Position numbers and translations under genes: made by a program. The notes under the pieces are model-generated. The model was not told the origin of the DNA, did not search any database, and saw only the letters and a program-made list of their open reading frames with translations. Of a stretch of DNA of 64,000 nt, positions 44,788-58,800 are shown one piece after another (position 1 is the stretch's first letter; every line of letters starts with the position of its first letter). Origin of the DNA: Lutraria lutraria (taxonomy: Eukaryota > Mollusca > Bivalvia > Venerida > Mactridae); NCBI GenBank assembly GCA_964023205.1, contig OZ026847.1:5144819-5208818 (forward strand), read 5' to 3'.

Positions 44788-46146
44788 TTAAGTATGATAG
44801 AAATGTCTGACAACAGATGAATTTTTAAAAAATATGACTTGAAATTGGTCTTTTTTTTCAGACTTTTGTTGAATTTTTTCTTCTATTTAGTACTATAATA
44901 TTGATTGCATAATATCATGTTAACTTTTACATCTACTGATAAATTAGTAAAACATAAATATATGAGGCTTCATTTTACCTTTTTGGTTCAGTAATATGGT
45001 TAATAATTTAACTCTAATTACTGAATAAACTTAAAACTTTACAACAATGCCGAATTTTTATGCCAATTGGAATACAAACAATCTTTGTCATTTTGTAACT
45101 CATGTTTTTTTATGCATCCAACAAATTAATTAAAATCTCGTTTATACTTGAACCATAACCATTTATTTCACATCTGTTAAATACATTGCTGTTTATCCTG
45201 CATCGTATAAATCATCATTCATTTTACATGTGAAGAATTTCCATGTGTTTTAAAAGCTGAAAGAGTTCCCATTGATTTTATTTTAGGTAAATACTTGTAA
45301 TCACTCATTTTATGATTGATAAATTACCTGTTTTTAGCACATTTTGCATATTATTTTCTCTCTGTATTATTGTCCGTCCATGTTCAAAGATTTATTTGAG
45401 TGAGATGAAAACACAACATTTAATGTTTTTGTTGTAATATACATAAGGACATGATTTTGAAAAAAATAAACCAAATTCTTTTTGTATATTATTTTGTGTT
45501 ATTAATTACTAGTATATATTACAGTGCTTGGGATACATGTGGTTCTTATGGTCAGGAATGACAATATTCCAGATGTATCCAGAATTCCGGATTAATCTGT
45601 CATGAAAGAGCTGTGATTTCTGAGCAAAATAAAAGTTATTTGATGAAAATATCTCTGTCAAGAAATGGTGAACTTATGGTCAATTTAATCTGCTCTGAAG
45701 GATTTTCTTTAATACAAACTGAGTTAAATATGGAAACAGTGTGGTTGAAGGCCTCTTGTTTGGCAAAAATGGTCCGCTGCTTATGACTTTCAGAATTTTT
45801 AGTTAGGCTATATTGACATCCCTGTACGGTTTCATTAGACGAAGGCTGAGCCTGTGATTCTGGAATTGTTGGCTGATTCACAGTAACAACATACTTTTGT
45901 TTCATTTTTTTTCATTGGGTTGAACTAGTGTGGTAATCACAATGTTTAATTTCATGATTGGGGTTGTTGTTTGAATTCAGGCCCGTCCCCCCCCCCCCCT
46001 TCCCGAGGCACAACACTAGAATTTAAGAAACATTACATGGTAACCTTTCACAAATTTTGCTGTAAGCTAATAGTAACATTAAAACTTGAGTTTAATTTCA
46101 GAGTCAGCAAGTCATATTTGTTTAATTGATATCAAACGGTCTACCT

Positions 46147-46525
46147 TTAAAGTCCCATTAGCTTTTTGCTATAAAAAATATGCAAAAAACAAGCAATGGC
46201 TGATATTATCCCAAGATAATAATTACTGATGAAATGAGCCCTTTTTATTCGTAAGACACTCATTTTGCTGTGATTTTTGCTTTTGTAGACTAGAAATATA
46301 TAGAATGTGTGACGTCACTTTATGATGTGTGCATAACATGACTGCAGGAAAACACAGCTTTTCAAAAAATTATATAGTTTTTTTTTTCAATCATATTGAT
46401 GGTGGTTTTGGAAACAATTTTTCTTGCTATAAAGTATCAACGTGAGGAAAACACACCGGATTCCTCTGTTATAGGACAAACAGAAACTATTATGACCGAT
46501 AAATTTATATGATTATGGGACTTTG
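46147..46525. mobile_element. Possible TIR element 'aaagtcccatta'
   Basis: aaagtcccattagc near 46150 is mirrored by gattatgggacttt near 46512. The short TIR and undefined flanks make this tentative. Confidence 0.35.
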
Positions 46526-46924
46526 ACAACATTTATCAAAAGTTATCACTAATCATTCAACACACAACAAACACGTGAGATATACTGGAATCATTTATTT
46601 TCCTTCATTTTGAAAGATAAGTGTTTTTTCAAGACAACAATTTAATATAGATAGAAAATACATTTATTTACAGAAAAATGGAACAATTATAACGACATAA
46701 GAAACAAGAAATCTGGACTAATTTTTTTTACTTATAGCAATAAAGCACACTAATGAAAAAAAAATAGATAACAAAAAAATAAAATAATAACATAGAATAT
46801 AAGTTATACCTGTGGCAGAGAACAGGGTATTTTACATGTATTTGCTACAAATAAACCAGCACCTGTTTAATTTATTTGGTTTTAATGCCATTTAAAAAAA
46901 AAAAAATCAGTTAACAGTATTTAA

Positions 46925-47100
46925 TTATGGCGACAGGCTCACCTTACAAGTTTTCCTGGATGGTATTCTAACCAGTACTAACTTACCTTCTACTAGGAAC
47001 TGGCAACTACTAGGAACCAGCAACTACTAGGAACTGGCAACTACTAGGAACCAGCAACTACTAGGAACCGGCAACTTCTCCACATGTGGAGAAAAATTGA
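46925..47100 (-). mobile_element. SINE tail with internal 17-bp VNTR
   Basis: Read on the - strand, it has 'tctccacatgtgg' then gttgccggttcctagta-type units. ctaggaac starts at 46993, 47010, 47027, 47044 and 47061, a strict 17-bp period x5. The same tail at 23790-23815 has one unit. Confidence 0.6.
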
Positions 47101-47699
47101 CATATACCGAAACAAAACTTGACTATGCATTTTGTATATTTAATTCAGCACAAAGCATGCAGATATTTTTGTTATCTACCTGAAAACAATTATGACATTT
47201 GTATATTAAAACAACAAAAATGTCATTGATACATTTTATCAAGTTTTGGAACTACATCAATTAAATTGAAGCTTCTGAAATTTGAAAAAAATCGGGAATT
47301 CTCGGCCCCTAATGTAAAATATGATCCTTACTACAAACATTATGATCTCCATTAATTCAATCCAAAATTTTCTAACATATTGATGATTTTATTTCAAATT
47401 CATCTTTTTATTGATGATACCGGTACTTGCATCATTTTTTCGAATTCAACATACTTATCAAAAATGAAAGCAGATGCAAAAATGGCAAGTTTTAGATTTT
47501 GAAAATGATCAACAAGGATACATGGTTTGTATGACATCTGTTTCTAATATTTCAATGTATAGAATTAGAAATCATTTTTTGTTCAGTAAATTAATATGGA
47601 AATCAAATGATTCATAATTTACAATGTGTAAGGACGTTGATTTGAAAATTGATGTTTAAGTTGTTCATAGTGCTTATAACATGAAGAAAAATACATCAA

Positions 47700-47928
47700 T
47701 AAGGCTATACTTAGAAAGTTTTTGTTTACGGTAACTCTACCCAGAGAATTTTCTGTGGGTTGGTAGGTAAATATTTTTTTTACAACTTAATTTTTATATT
47801 GAACCCAAAATACATGTCTGAATTCTATTTTTTATTTAAAAAAAAAAGATTTTTACCTGAGAGGCCAGAATTAAGTTGGGTAGGGGACGTTGCTTTACCA
47901 CAAACAAAATATTATTCCAGGATGGCCT
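47700..47928. mobile_element. MITE family E copy
   Basis: Left aaggctat...tttgtttacggtaactctac and right gggtaggggacgttgc...ggatggcct. Its sequence and right flank recur at 51421-51672. Confidence 0.65.
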
Positions 47929-49781
47929 GATATTGAAATAATATGATATTATTGCAAGTTTGACCAAAAGTGATTGAATAGAAGCAGTAGTCAAACTTTT
48001 CATAATCATAATGAATTTGACTTTTTTAGTAACAGATAATTTTATGTAAGTGGTGAAATGTTGAAAATGTACCATGCTATTTCTTAAAACTGCCCTGTTT
48101 TAAAATAACATAGAATTGTGGGGAAGTTATTCTTTCTGAATATCAAGTGTTCTATTGTAAAACAATGTTGTAACTTGTTCAACAGAGAAAGTAATATGCA
48201 AATTCCAATATAAAACTCTTGTAAGATTTGCATTTTAACAAACAAATGAGCCATTTCATGCATCAAAATCCATTAACAACATGTAAACAGTGAAACTACT
48301 GTAATGAAGCATGCATTTAGTAAATAAAACCATTTTTACTGGCTGTTTGAACTGTAAGTGAACTTGCGTCCTTCTAAAACATTACACATTGATCATACAA
48401 TGAGCTTTAAGCTTGTAGCAATTTTTTAGATTATTCGTTCAGTACAAAGCTGATACTTTCAATGCCTGGTGCATTTATTAGGTATAAAGTGGTAGTACAA
48501 TAATCTTACTACCGTACCACTCTGACAACAAAGTAAATCATAATGAAATCTACAATACATTACACTGAGTGAGATCAGAGGAAATGATAAAATACTGAAA
48601 ATAAGTCATTGTGCATAATTCACAGAGAAAGAGGGCTGCTTTAACTATGTAGACATCAAAATTATAACGAGGGATTAAGAATTTATCAATTTAACTAGAG
48701 ACAAATAAAAATCATTCACTACTAGTTGAATATAATTAAAAAAAACTCACAATACAAGATTACTTATCTATATATCTACGTATATACTCGTAATAAAAAT
48801 GGTGTACAGTGTACACATGGCAAATTCACAGCAAGTGTTTTTAAGTTCCTGTTTGCTATGAATCTTGGTAAATTTGAACTCAATTCTTCGATATATCTAT
48901 CATATTGCATATAAACATTGCAAAAACCATATCAATAAATGTGTCTCATATGTTGCAGAATTAAAAATATTGATTTTTCCATATGTGTACATATAGATCA
49001 TATTGATATTTTTTCAATGACATGTATATAAATAATGAGAAAAAACATTGCACTCATAGAATGTCACACAAATGGATCCATATTGTACACTTCATACTGC
49101 AAGTAATACATATTTTGCAATTTGTCCATTTTCAAACAAAAAGTTACACAATAACTGATGATATTCAGTCCTGAAGTAGAATTTGTCACCAAAATGTTCA
49201 ATAGAATTTCAATAATCAATTTCACATTTTTTATCAAATTTTCACCACTTTCACATTTTTTTCACATTCCATTTTGAGTCAAACTCTTTCAAATTCAGCG
49301 AGAATCTCCTACATTATGCATTTGCTGACCACCCTAACAGCAAAAATGACTGCTTCTGTTGCTAAGCAACATTTCAGTGTTGTGACGTCATCAAAGCGAC
49401 ATTCAGGTCGAGAACATTACGTTCTGACTCCATTTTGTATGATAACTCACTGCGCACACAAGAGTTAATTATGCTGCACCATTGTCACTTACATATCCAT
49501 CTAAGTCTGTCTGAACACATGACATACAGTCATAGCAACCAACGACAAATCTGATTGGTGGTTCAGACTGTAATACCATTACCATAGCAACATAGAAATA
49601 TATGTTCACATGGAATTATATAGATGAAATTTGCACATTTATCAATACAATCTTAAAGCTGCCCTTTTTCCACGAAGTTCACTGAACACTTTGAATAAAG
49701 TTCAGTCTAATATTGCACCAATTACGTCTGTATAATAATACAAGAGTTATAGAACTTAGCACACTAGGTGGCGCCACCACT

Positions 49782-49859
49782 TCAGTGAGGAGGTGGCAGA
49801 TGCCCTGAACCGAATCTTTCCCTCTCTAATGCCATACGTTGTATTGCTTCATGATGAGC
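49782..49859 (-). CDS. RERE: Atrophin terminal exon l: 25 residues and stop
   Basis: This exon is too short for simple ORF calling. After acceptor tttatagttacag it reads AHHEAIQRMALERERFG and then SGHLPPPH with TGA at 49784-49782. It joins exon k in phase 0 and aligns with the vertebrate end ([22 protein letters not shown]). It sets the C-terminus of the protein. Confidence 0.9.
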   Translation of the reverse strand, partial: AHHEAIQRMALERERFGSGHLPPPH

Positions 49860-52800
49860 CTGTAACTATAAACAAAATCGACGTCATAATATACATATAT
49901 AAAAAGTCAAATCATCGGTTTTACATAGAAACATTTATAGGGCGCAGACACGGTCCAGTGGTTAGTGCACCAGATTTGTAACCCAGCAATCTGGGTTTAA
50001 TTCTCGGTCGTGGCAGGACACACCCTTCCATGAAAATTTGACACCAATGTCGATAACCTTCAACTATGAGATATATTATGTCTGGCCAGTCAGACTACAA
50101 CACATCCTTAAATGAAATTCTATATTAAGAGCCAAGGCCATATTTATGTCTTCTACTTTCTTGTTCTATCTACCGGTATATGTCTGTCTGGTGTAAATGT
50201 GTCTTGATTGCCTTATGTGTCCAAAGCTTATATATTATAATAATTCATCATTTAACCCTGAGACAGTCGACATCTTTACATTCTAAGAAGTCTATTCCTA
50301 GATAAGTTGAGACTGGTTCACAGCCAAGATTTTAACCAGACTGGACAGTAAGTTTCTACCCCAAAGTCAAAAATGTAGGAAAAAGCATCCATTTTTTATA
50401 GACATTACACTTAGCCTTTAAAGTACAAAACCTATTCCTTTAAGTATAATGCAAGTTAACATAAGTGGTTAAAATGTTTCTCAACAAAGGCTGAGAGCTT
50501 TAAATGCACAGTTCTATTTTTGCGCAGACAGAGGGAGTGCAAGGCAATTGGCAGTTAATGTTTGACTGATCATGGTGCCAGAAATTTCACAAATGATGAA
50601 GTTTTGTCTGCAATAAAATATACCTTACTTTGAAGTTGTATTAGGTAACTATTTGTTCTTTTTCCAAATGCAATAAAATGATTCATAATGGCCATCATTT
50701 CTTTCCTTCATTTCACACATATTTCAGATCAAACACAAAAGATATTTTATGACTTGCAATAATCTGTTTCCCAAAAGTATGTATAATTAATTCTGACATT
50801 TATATGAAGTAGATGAATCATAAGCTAAACTGTTTCAAAAAGTCTTGACCTAAAAGTCAGAAGAACACGACCTAACCCTGGACCTAAGTAATCTCCCTTT
50901 CTCTCAAGAATCATCGAGAAAGAGCCATCACTATTTGTATTCGTAACAACATTACCAAGCAATAAAATAACATGCTGCCGCCAACCCTCTTTTTATCAAA
51001 CTTTTTTTGAGGTCACAAAAAGTCAGTCAAATAGCAATTACTAATAAAAACAACAACAACAACAGAAGTGTCCCGAAAAAAGTGTAAAATCATTCACAAC
51101 TGTCACAGGTAGATCTATTTCCCGCCTAAGAGAGCAGTACACTAGGTAAATAATATAATTCATTGAGCATGTGATCACTGCAGAAGGCAAAAATTACTTG
51201 TTTAATTCAAATCCCAACATGAGTGCCGCGATCTGTGCCAACTTTCATCTTTTCACCGCCTCAAGATCTTTTTAGTTTAATGTTGCTCCCTTTTTATAGT
51301 TTCTGAGTTAAAGGAGCTACATTAAATTATTTGCACAGACGCAGACTATGCAGTGATCACAATAGCTCGACTTTTTCTTCGAAAACAGCCGAGCTAAAAA
51401 TAGCAAATATTTATTATTTACTTTTCTGTGAGATGTTAGGTAAATATTTTTTTATAACTTAATTTTTATATTGAACCCAAAATACATGTCTGAATTCTAT
51501 TTTTTTATTAAAAAAAAAAAGATTTTTACCTGAGAGGCCAAAATAAAGTTGGGCAGGGGACGTTGCTTTACCACAAACAAAATATTTTTAAGGATGGCCT
51601 GTTATTGAAATAATATGATATCATTGTAAGTTTGGATTGTCAAACTTTTCATAATCATTATGGATTTGATTTTCAAATAGCAAATATTAATTATTTACCT
51701 GTTGAGCAAGAGCAGGATCTGAATATGCTCGTCTATACAGATCACTCTGTAATAATTCTTGCTCCCGGCTTGCAGCGAGTATGTGAGGAGGAACTCCGAC
51801 TGGTAATGAAGGCATGGAACCAGGTGGGGTCTGATTACTGGCACCGTTTACACTGGACATGGGGTCTGCTCCTAAAATTGAGAAAATCACGTTCATTATA
51901 TTATTTCACAAGCTAGCTGCATTAATACACTGAGGTCAGTAATAACCCGCCGCCGCTTTGACACAAATAATGCAATAGTACACTAAATGGCTAAGTTTAA
52001 GAGCACATAACTCTGGAATGAGTGAATCGCTGGGCATTAAAATTGTGTCTTGCCCATTTACACTTCATGGTGAAAACATATTTTCATAGTAAGTTTCATT
52101 GCAATTGCCTAAAGAATGTGGATGTAGTTCGCTTCACAAACTTATAATATTATATGCGGACGGACCGACCGACAGAGTGACTCCAATATACACCCTTTCA
52201 AACATCATTTGCGGGGAAATAATGAAATAAATTTTTCAAGGAAAAGCATCTTAATTCATGTCACACTACAGTACAATCTCTGTAGAGCAACATCCTGTGG
52301 GAGCTGCAAATATTGGCTGTTGTTTAGAGGTTGTTGCTCTACAGAGATTGAATTTATAGTAAATATCAGCTTAGGGAAATTTTGAAGGTGTTGTAACAGA
52401 GAGGTTGTTGCTCTACAGAGGGCCGCTCTGGAGAGGTTTTACTGTATATAAATTCATATTTCCGGATACACAAAAGCTTTCGTCAAATATCTATCTGTAC
52501 AATAGAGAAGCACAATCAATATATCCGACAGAGACAAACATTGTCAGAGACAATCTATGTAGTGAAAAAATTAACAACTTGGACTTAACAACAAGTGAAC
52601 TAAAATAAATGCCTAGCATTTAATTTAATCTTACGAAGCTGAGCATTATGTGCATGTATTTCATTATGCATCTTCGTAAATATGCAGGACTTAAATATAA
52701 ATGTTCCAGTCTTCACACTAACCCACAGCTAGTTAATTTCTATTCGGGCCGGTAAATTTTCTTGAAAATGTAGATTTGGTCTAGCGGTAAATTTTCTATT

Positions 52801-55800
52801 ATCAATAGACCACATATAGTTCAGGCTAGTGCTATAAAGAATTAACTCGAACAATAATGTTTATGCACAGGATGTAAACATGTAATATAATTTTCATTAT
52901 TTTAAATGAAAACCACTCCACCATTAGTAAAAAGTAAAACACATGTTCATAACATCAACTACCCTGTATTAAATTATCATCATTACTATATACAACTTCC
53001 TGTGAAGTATGAACAAATGTTAGCTATACCACATGATATCGATGTGGTTTTGATGACGATGAAATCAGGCGCATACTGGATTTATCTAAGACACTCTAGC
53101 GAGCATCACACCACAAACTTACGAGAGAATTGGTATACTAAATGTGACGGGGACGATTCAACACCGCCATGACGTTCGTGTTTGTTACAAAACCCGGCAG
53201 GCGATGCTCCTCCGTTGCCCGGCATCGATCCACCAGCACGCATGATCAACTCATTGGACACACGCTGCATGTAGACATGCTGCTCATGCGTGAGGCGTTG
53301 AGTGTAAATTTGGTAAATCATTCGACTGGTCATTTGCTCCGATTGCAACATATCTGGAATGATAATTTTACAATGTGCACACATAAGCAATAGAATCTTA
53401 CATAAAAGGTCGACTTATTCTTACCTGGTCCAAGCGGATGAAACAGATGCGGCTGAAGAAGAGGGTGGTGAAGAGGGGACGAAGCCGGATGTCCCGGGGG
53501 AGGTCCATGAGGTGGGGGAGGCCCATCTGGTTGATGTAGATGTAGGTGTGTATGGGAATGTGCGTGAGTATGTGTATGCGCATGTTGTTGCGCGGCGGCG
53601 GCGGCTGCAGCAGCGGCGGCAGCAGACGCACCGCTGATACCAGACATCTGCAGTCGCATCATGGGATCGTGCATGTGGAATCTCTCAGCCTGAAGTCTCT
53701 CTGCTGACAATCTTTCAGCAGACATACGTTCCGCAGACAGTCTTTCTAACATGGCTGCTGTGTAGGACGGTTCCGCCATCATTGGGTGGCCGGGTGGAAT
53801 TCCTGAGAAAATACCATGAAAATACAAAGAGCTGCTTTCACTACGTAAATGGATCAAAGAGTACCAGTAAAATGTGGTTCTTTTTTTCATGATTTCCGTT
53901 AAAAAAATCTGCTTCACTATCCAAAGTGAGCATGCACAGAATTGTTTCCTTGAAAAAATATGTTGGAATGTATTACCATAGCTTATAGAAAATAAATTCT
54001 CAACAAAGTAACTACTTTTCATAATAAAGCTTAAATTCTTTACTCATTTTTTCCCTCTATGCATGCCCTTTTCTAAAATATAAACAACAGAAGCCTTTTC
54101 ACAGTTGGTGAAATAAATCCAAAGTCATAAAAAGAGCCCTCAAATTAACACAAAGACTTTTAAATAGAGGAAAGAATTCAGCTTCTTCAAGAAACTTTTT
54201 TCATGGTATTTTCTCTGGAATATAATACTTTTACAACATAAAATACTGTGAAAAGACTTTGTTCAAAAGAGTTTCCATAGCAACAAAATTTAAAGAAGGA
54301 AAAAAAGAGCAAACCAAATCATAAAAAAATAGGATAGCATAAATGAAAACTAACCATTCCAACTAACTATCTATAAAATGGTAAACAAAAAAATACATAA
54401 ATGAAAATTTTAATAACCTACCTTCGTAAATTCTGCACCCAAGTGATTTATATAGTGTAACTTACAACATTAACAACAAATAGGTAAAATGGCGACTATG
54501 TTTTGCGTATAATATATCAAAGTGCAACTGCAAGAAATATTAAGACGTTCTTGAAACATTTCCTGGAATCTCACCAGTACTCCACCATACTTCTCATCAT
54601 CAAATATTCACACGTTATTGCAGGAACAAATCATCCAGTCAAATTATGACATTTTATTGGATTCGTGATTATAACTGTAAAAATTATGTCACTACCAATG
54701 AACTGACTGTGAGATGGTGCAGATATTTCTGCCACAGTACGAGTATATAGAGGGTTCAATGCAACAGTGTTGTAACTCATACTGAAATAAGAACAAGTTA
54801 CAACAGTGTTGTGCCGAGCCCTCGATATACAGAATTACATATTAAATTTTAAGGTATCATTGAGAGACAGATGGCAATAATATCGAATACTAACCAAGTC
54901 TTTCCAGCCGTTCTCGTTCCCGTGCAACGAGATCAGACGCAATACTAGTAGGCGGGTAAATTCCAGGTAGATGGGAGGAGCCAGAACCACCTGGTAACAT
55001 ATGGGGACCAAATCTTCGCTGTATATCCAACCAATGGGGATCTAAGGGGTTGGCCCCTGGAGGAATTAAACGGTCTAAACCTGAAATTGTAATAACAGCA
55101 TTGAATATTGTAAAACCAAAAAGTCAAAAACATCTTTTCTTTTATCAACATCCTTTTTCATCATTTCTTAGGTAATGTACCTTTTTTATAGGTTTTCATA
55201 AGCACAGGGGTATGACTGCTCCAAGAGCAAAAAGGCTGAAATACCCAAAACCCACCCCCTCACACTAGCAAAAACATCATTTCTGAGTAGGTCAGTCTGA
55301 ATCTGGACTCTTTGTTTCAAAGATTTTACGACAAAAAAAGATAAAATCAGCTTGAAATTTTCAGCCTGATCAGACTTACCAAATTATAGTAAAATCAAAA
55401 TTAAACAAAACCAATTAATACACAAAAATATAAATAACTACAAAAATAAACAATTAATTAGAAGTCATACCTGGAGGTTTCATTTCCATCTCAGCTTTTA
55501 ATTTTTCCCTCATTTCTAATGAACGTAACTCATGCTCACGTAACTCACGTTCTCGTGCGTCCCGTTCACGTTTATCTCGTTCCAATTCTAACTCTAATCT
55601 GTAAAAGTTAAATCGATGGTCCAACAATGTAAACAATGCATTGTTACAGCTGGAAAACTTACAAAATGACCCTGGCTGATGGTGCAATAATAACCACAGT
55701 GAAAAAAAATTCATATTCAAATTTTGTTTTCAGTGGGTATAACTGTTTGGCAACAATATTTCCGCCTTATATGTCATTCTGCATAGTCTAACCAGTCCTG

Positions 55801-58800
55801 ATTTACCCTTATATAAGGAACAGACAACTTTTGAATAACATTTTTGGGCAACATTTTTGACAAATATGCAAATTAAGTGCAACATCTTTTAGATTATGTT
55901 ACATGTAATGATTTATTAACTATTCGAAAAGGGTAGAGATATAACAGTCTGGTTTTCCTATATCTTACTTCCCCTTTCTCTGGGAAGGCTCTGAGATGAC
56001 CATACATATAGCTGTTGAATGGGTCATTTAAACAACAGATAAATAACTTATTCAACTTGCTGGACCAGACACTCTTGTAACAATATAATGTAATTCTATT
56101 GTATAAAATTTTAGAGTCTTTTGATCTCCATACAAACCTTTCTCTTGAATTTGGAGGATACATGGCTGCCATACGTATAGGATCCATAAATGGGTAACCA
56201 AGGTAACCAGGTATTGACCTTGGATCTTGACCTGAAATATAGTCATATCAAACATGAGAAAAAACATAATGATAAATATAACCTTTATATAAAGTATGAT
56301 GAGTATTGACTGTATGAAAGTCTCTTATCTTTGTTCACAGCCTAACTTACAATACATTTTATCAATTCTTTATCTAACATAAACACATTTTTGTAAACTG
56401 AATGATATTGCCTTGCCACAGCCATCACTCGCTTGACGTGCATGAATTTTGAAGCGGACCAAAGTACATGTATCACATATCTCTATAAACGCCATGCAAG
56501 TGATAAAGCTGTCCCCATTTCATGTTGCAAATCTATGTAGTTCAGTTCCATGAGTTCTTTCAGCACTTTGATTTAGAAAGGCTTCGAGTACATATGTATA
56601 TATATCTAGCTTACAGAGGGTCAGGGCCCAACCCAGGTGTTGTTATAGAGAGGTTGTTGCTCTACAGAGGGCCGCTCTGGAGAGGTTGTACTGTACTTTA
56701 ATCTTAACCCCAAAAGCTATAAGTGGGGCATTAAATGAAATGAGAGGGTGGTAACATTCTATACCTAGTGTGTGTGGTTTAGCATATTCTGAGAGTTGTC
56801 GTAATGCTGGCGTGTCCGGATATGAGCGAGGCGTAACTCTGTCAGCATGTATGTGATGAGAAGATGGAACGTTACTGATAACTTGGGCATCGGATGTTGA
56901 GTTGGGACGTGGCGAAGCTGTCTTTCTCTGTAATATAAGATTGAACAGTTAAATATCTTATACGAAATAACACAAAAATATAGAGAATATCAGTAAAATT
57001 GAAAATTGTCATTTGAAAGGGGGGAGTAAACATGTAGTCTGTTTGATCTTGAATTTAAATAATATGGCATTCAGTATCAAATACCATGCAATATCAAGAT
57101 ACCCTGAAGTAGTCCAAGAAAAAAAGTAACAATATGATTGTTTGCCAACCAAGACAATGTTATGAAAAGTGAATCTTTCAGAAGAACAAGTAGCCGCACT
57201 GGTAAAGTTGACACATGAGCGCTATCCATATTCAGACTTTTTTGTCCTAAAATACCTGTTAATGTAGAAAAATATTTCTTCGGTAGAAAATGAATGATAA
57301 AAAGCTCACCTTGACTTCTTCTGATTTCGCTGGAGTAGATGTAACAGGTAATGGTTTCTTTTCCCGAACTTCTCGTCTCTCGGCAAGCTTTGAATCGGGA
57401 GGTGGTTTGAATATGAGATCACAACGAGAACACGAGTTAAACTCACCGCGATTAAGCAACTTAATAAATCTGAAACAAAATGAAACAGAATTAAGAACCA
57501 GATAGAACCAACATCGAGAAATAAAACTATCGCCATGGCAACGCACTAAAGGTAGGCCCAAAAGAAGAAATAATTTGACAACCTATATAGTCGAAACTTA
57601 GACACTGGTCATCAAAGTTAGAAGCAGAGAGAAATTTATCCTTCTTAATGTACAGCAAGCCTTATACATATCAGCATGCTAATGATTGATCATTATTCCA
57701 AGGTAGTCGTTAACCAAGATTTCATAGTATACACAAGTCAGCAATACTATAAGCAAAAATGAAATGACAAACATGGAACTGACCATGGCTTATTGTCATG
57801 GAAACAATGATAAATGCAATGTGGAAATAGAATGCTCTACACATGGTATTTCAAATCATGTATAGTCATTTTACATAAGAAACTCAAGTAATGATAGTCA
57901 AGTTTCTTGTTTCATGTAATTATTTAGATATAAAATAACAGATTGCTTCAAAATGGACTTGAATTGACTACACAACCACTATTTATAAATACTGATTCAC
58001 AGAACTATGAAATGATTATACAGTCATATTATATAGTATATCATTATTGAGAAATTTGATCATCAGTAATTCGTATTAATAACATGTTATTCTTAAAACT
58101 TTTTGTATCCGAGGCATACACAGTTACCTGTAAAAAGAACACAATTAAATATCATTATCTCTGTTACACACACAGGAGGTGGCTAGACAGGGATTGGTAT
58201 GATTATTCTTAAAACAAGAATCTTTTGAAAGCCAATGATGACTAGGAATCTTCCATAACATGTTTATACAAAGGTTAAAGTTGAAAATTTTGAAAAACCT
58301 CTGTGTAGCTTAAACCAGTTCATTATAGGCCAACCAAAAAAAAAAGGAAATTCCAGTATATTCCGCTAACCTTTCACCCATGTTTATACAATGCGCCATG
58401 GTACACTGTCATTGAGTGATTATGCACGGACCATTCTATCATAGCTGCCTGGTCGGTTCACTATATACTGTTTGATTTTATCAAAGACAATAACAAGAGG
58501 TGTTGATACTTACATGGCCGACTTACTCCTGAGGATTTCTTTGTTGCATGGTGTAGGAACTGGTCCAGGGGTCGTAGTCCCCTCTCTGTCTGAATCACTA
58601 TCCTCCATTATTTCCACTTCCGATTTATCACTCTCCTGACCTTCACCTTTCTTAGCACGACCTTCACTAAGTTCTGAATGACCTCTAACCTCAGCCTGCG
58701 AGGTTAAAGGTGTTTCAGTCTGAATCTGATTAGAACCTGAAGGAAACTCACTAGCACTAGAGTATGGATTGTTCAACCCCGGTTCAATTTTAGGGGTCAC

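Larger units (their letters stand above)
42830..46140. other. Intergenic between the convergent genes
   Basis: It holds the hammerhead-like motif, one family B MITE and homopolymer runs (G near 43750, C near 45985). Frames of up to 89 codons lack support. Confidence 0.5.
46600..49781 (-). other. Presumed Atrophin 3' UTR and downstream flank
   Basis: AT-rich sequence with no coding signal follows the Atrophin stop in the direction of transcription. Several TTTATT sites (AATAAA on the - strand), e.g. near 48474 and 46672, could end the transcript, and none is clearly better. A GGTAGG-type MITE (47700-47928) and a SINE tail (46925-47100) lie within. Confidence 0.3.

Noticed and set aside
45636..45905. 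89-codon - strand frame as an Atrophin exon
   Set aside because: No Atrophin-like motif; it lies downstream of the identified Atrophin stop.
51175..51190. Acceptor-like tttgccttctgcag on the - strand, giving an immediate stop after exon k
   Set aside because: Would end Atrophin at ALAQQ. The exon at 49859-49782 gives a conserved C-terminal peptide and is preferred.
53359..53637. 92-codon + strand frame rich in Glu/Val
   Set aside because: Antisense shadow of Atrophin exon i.
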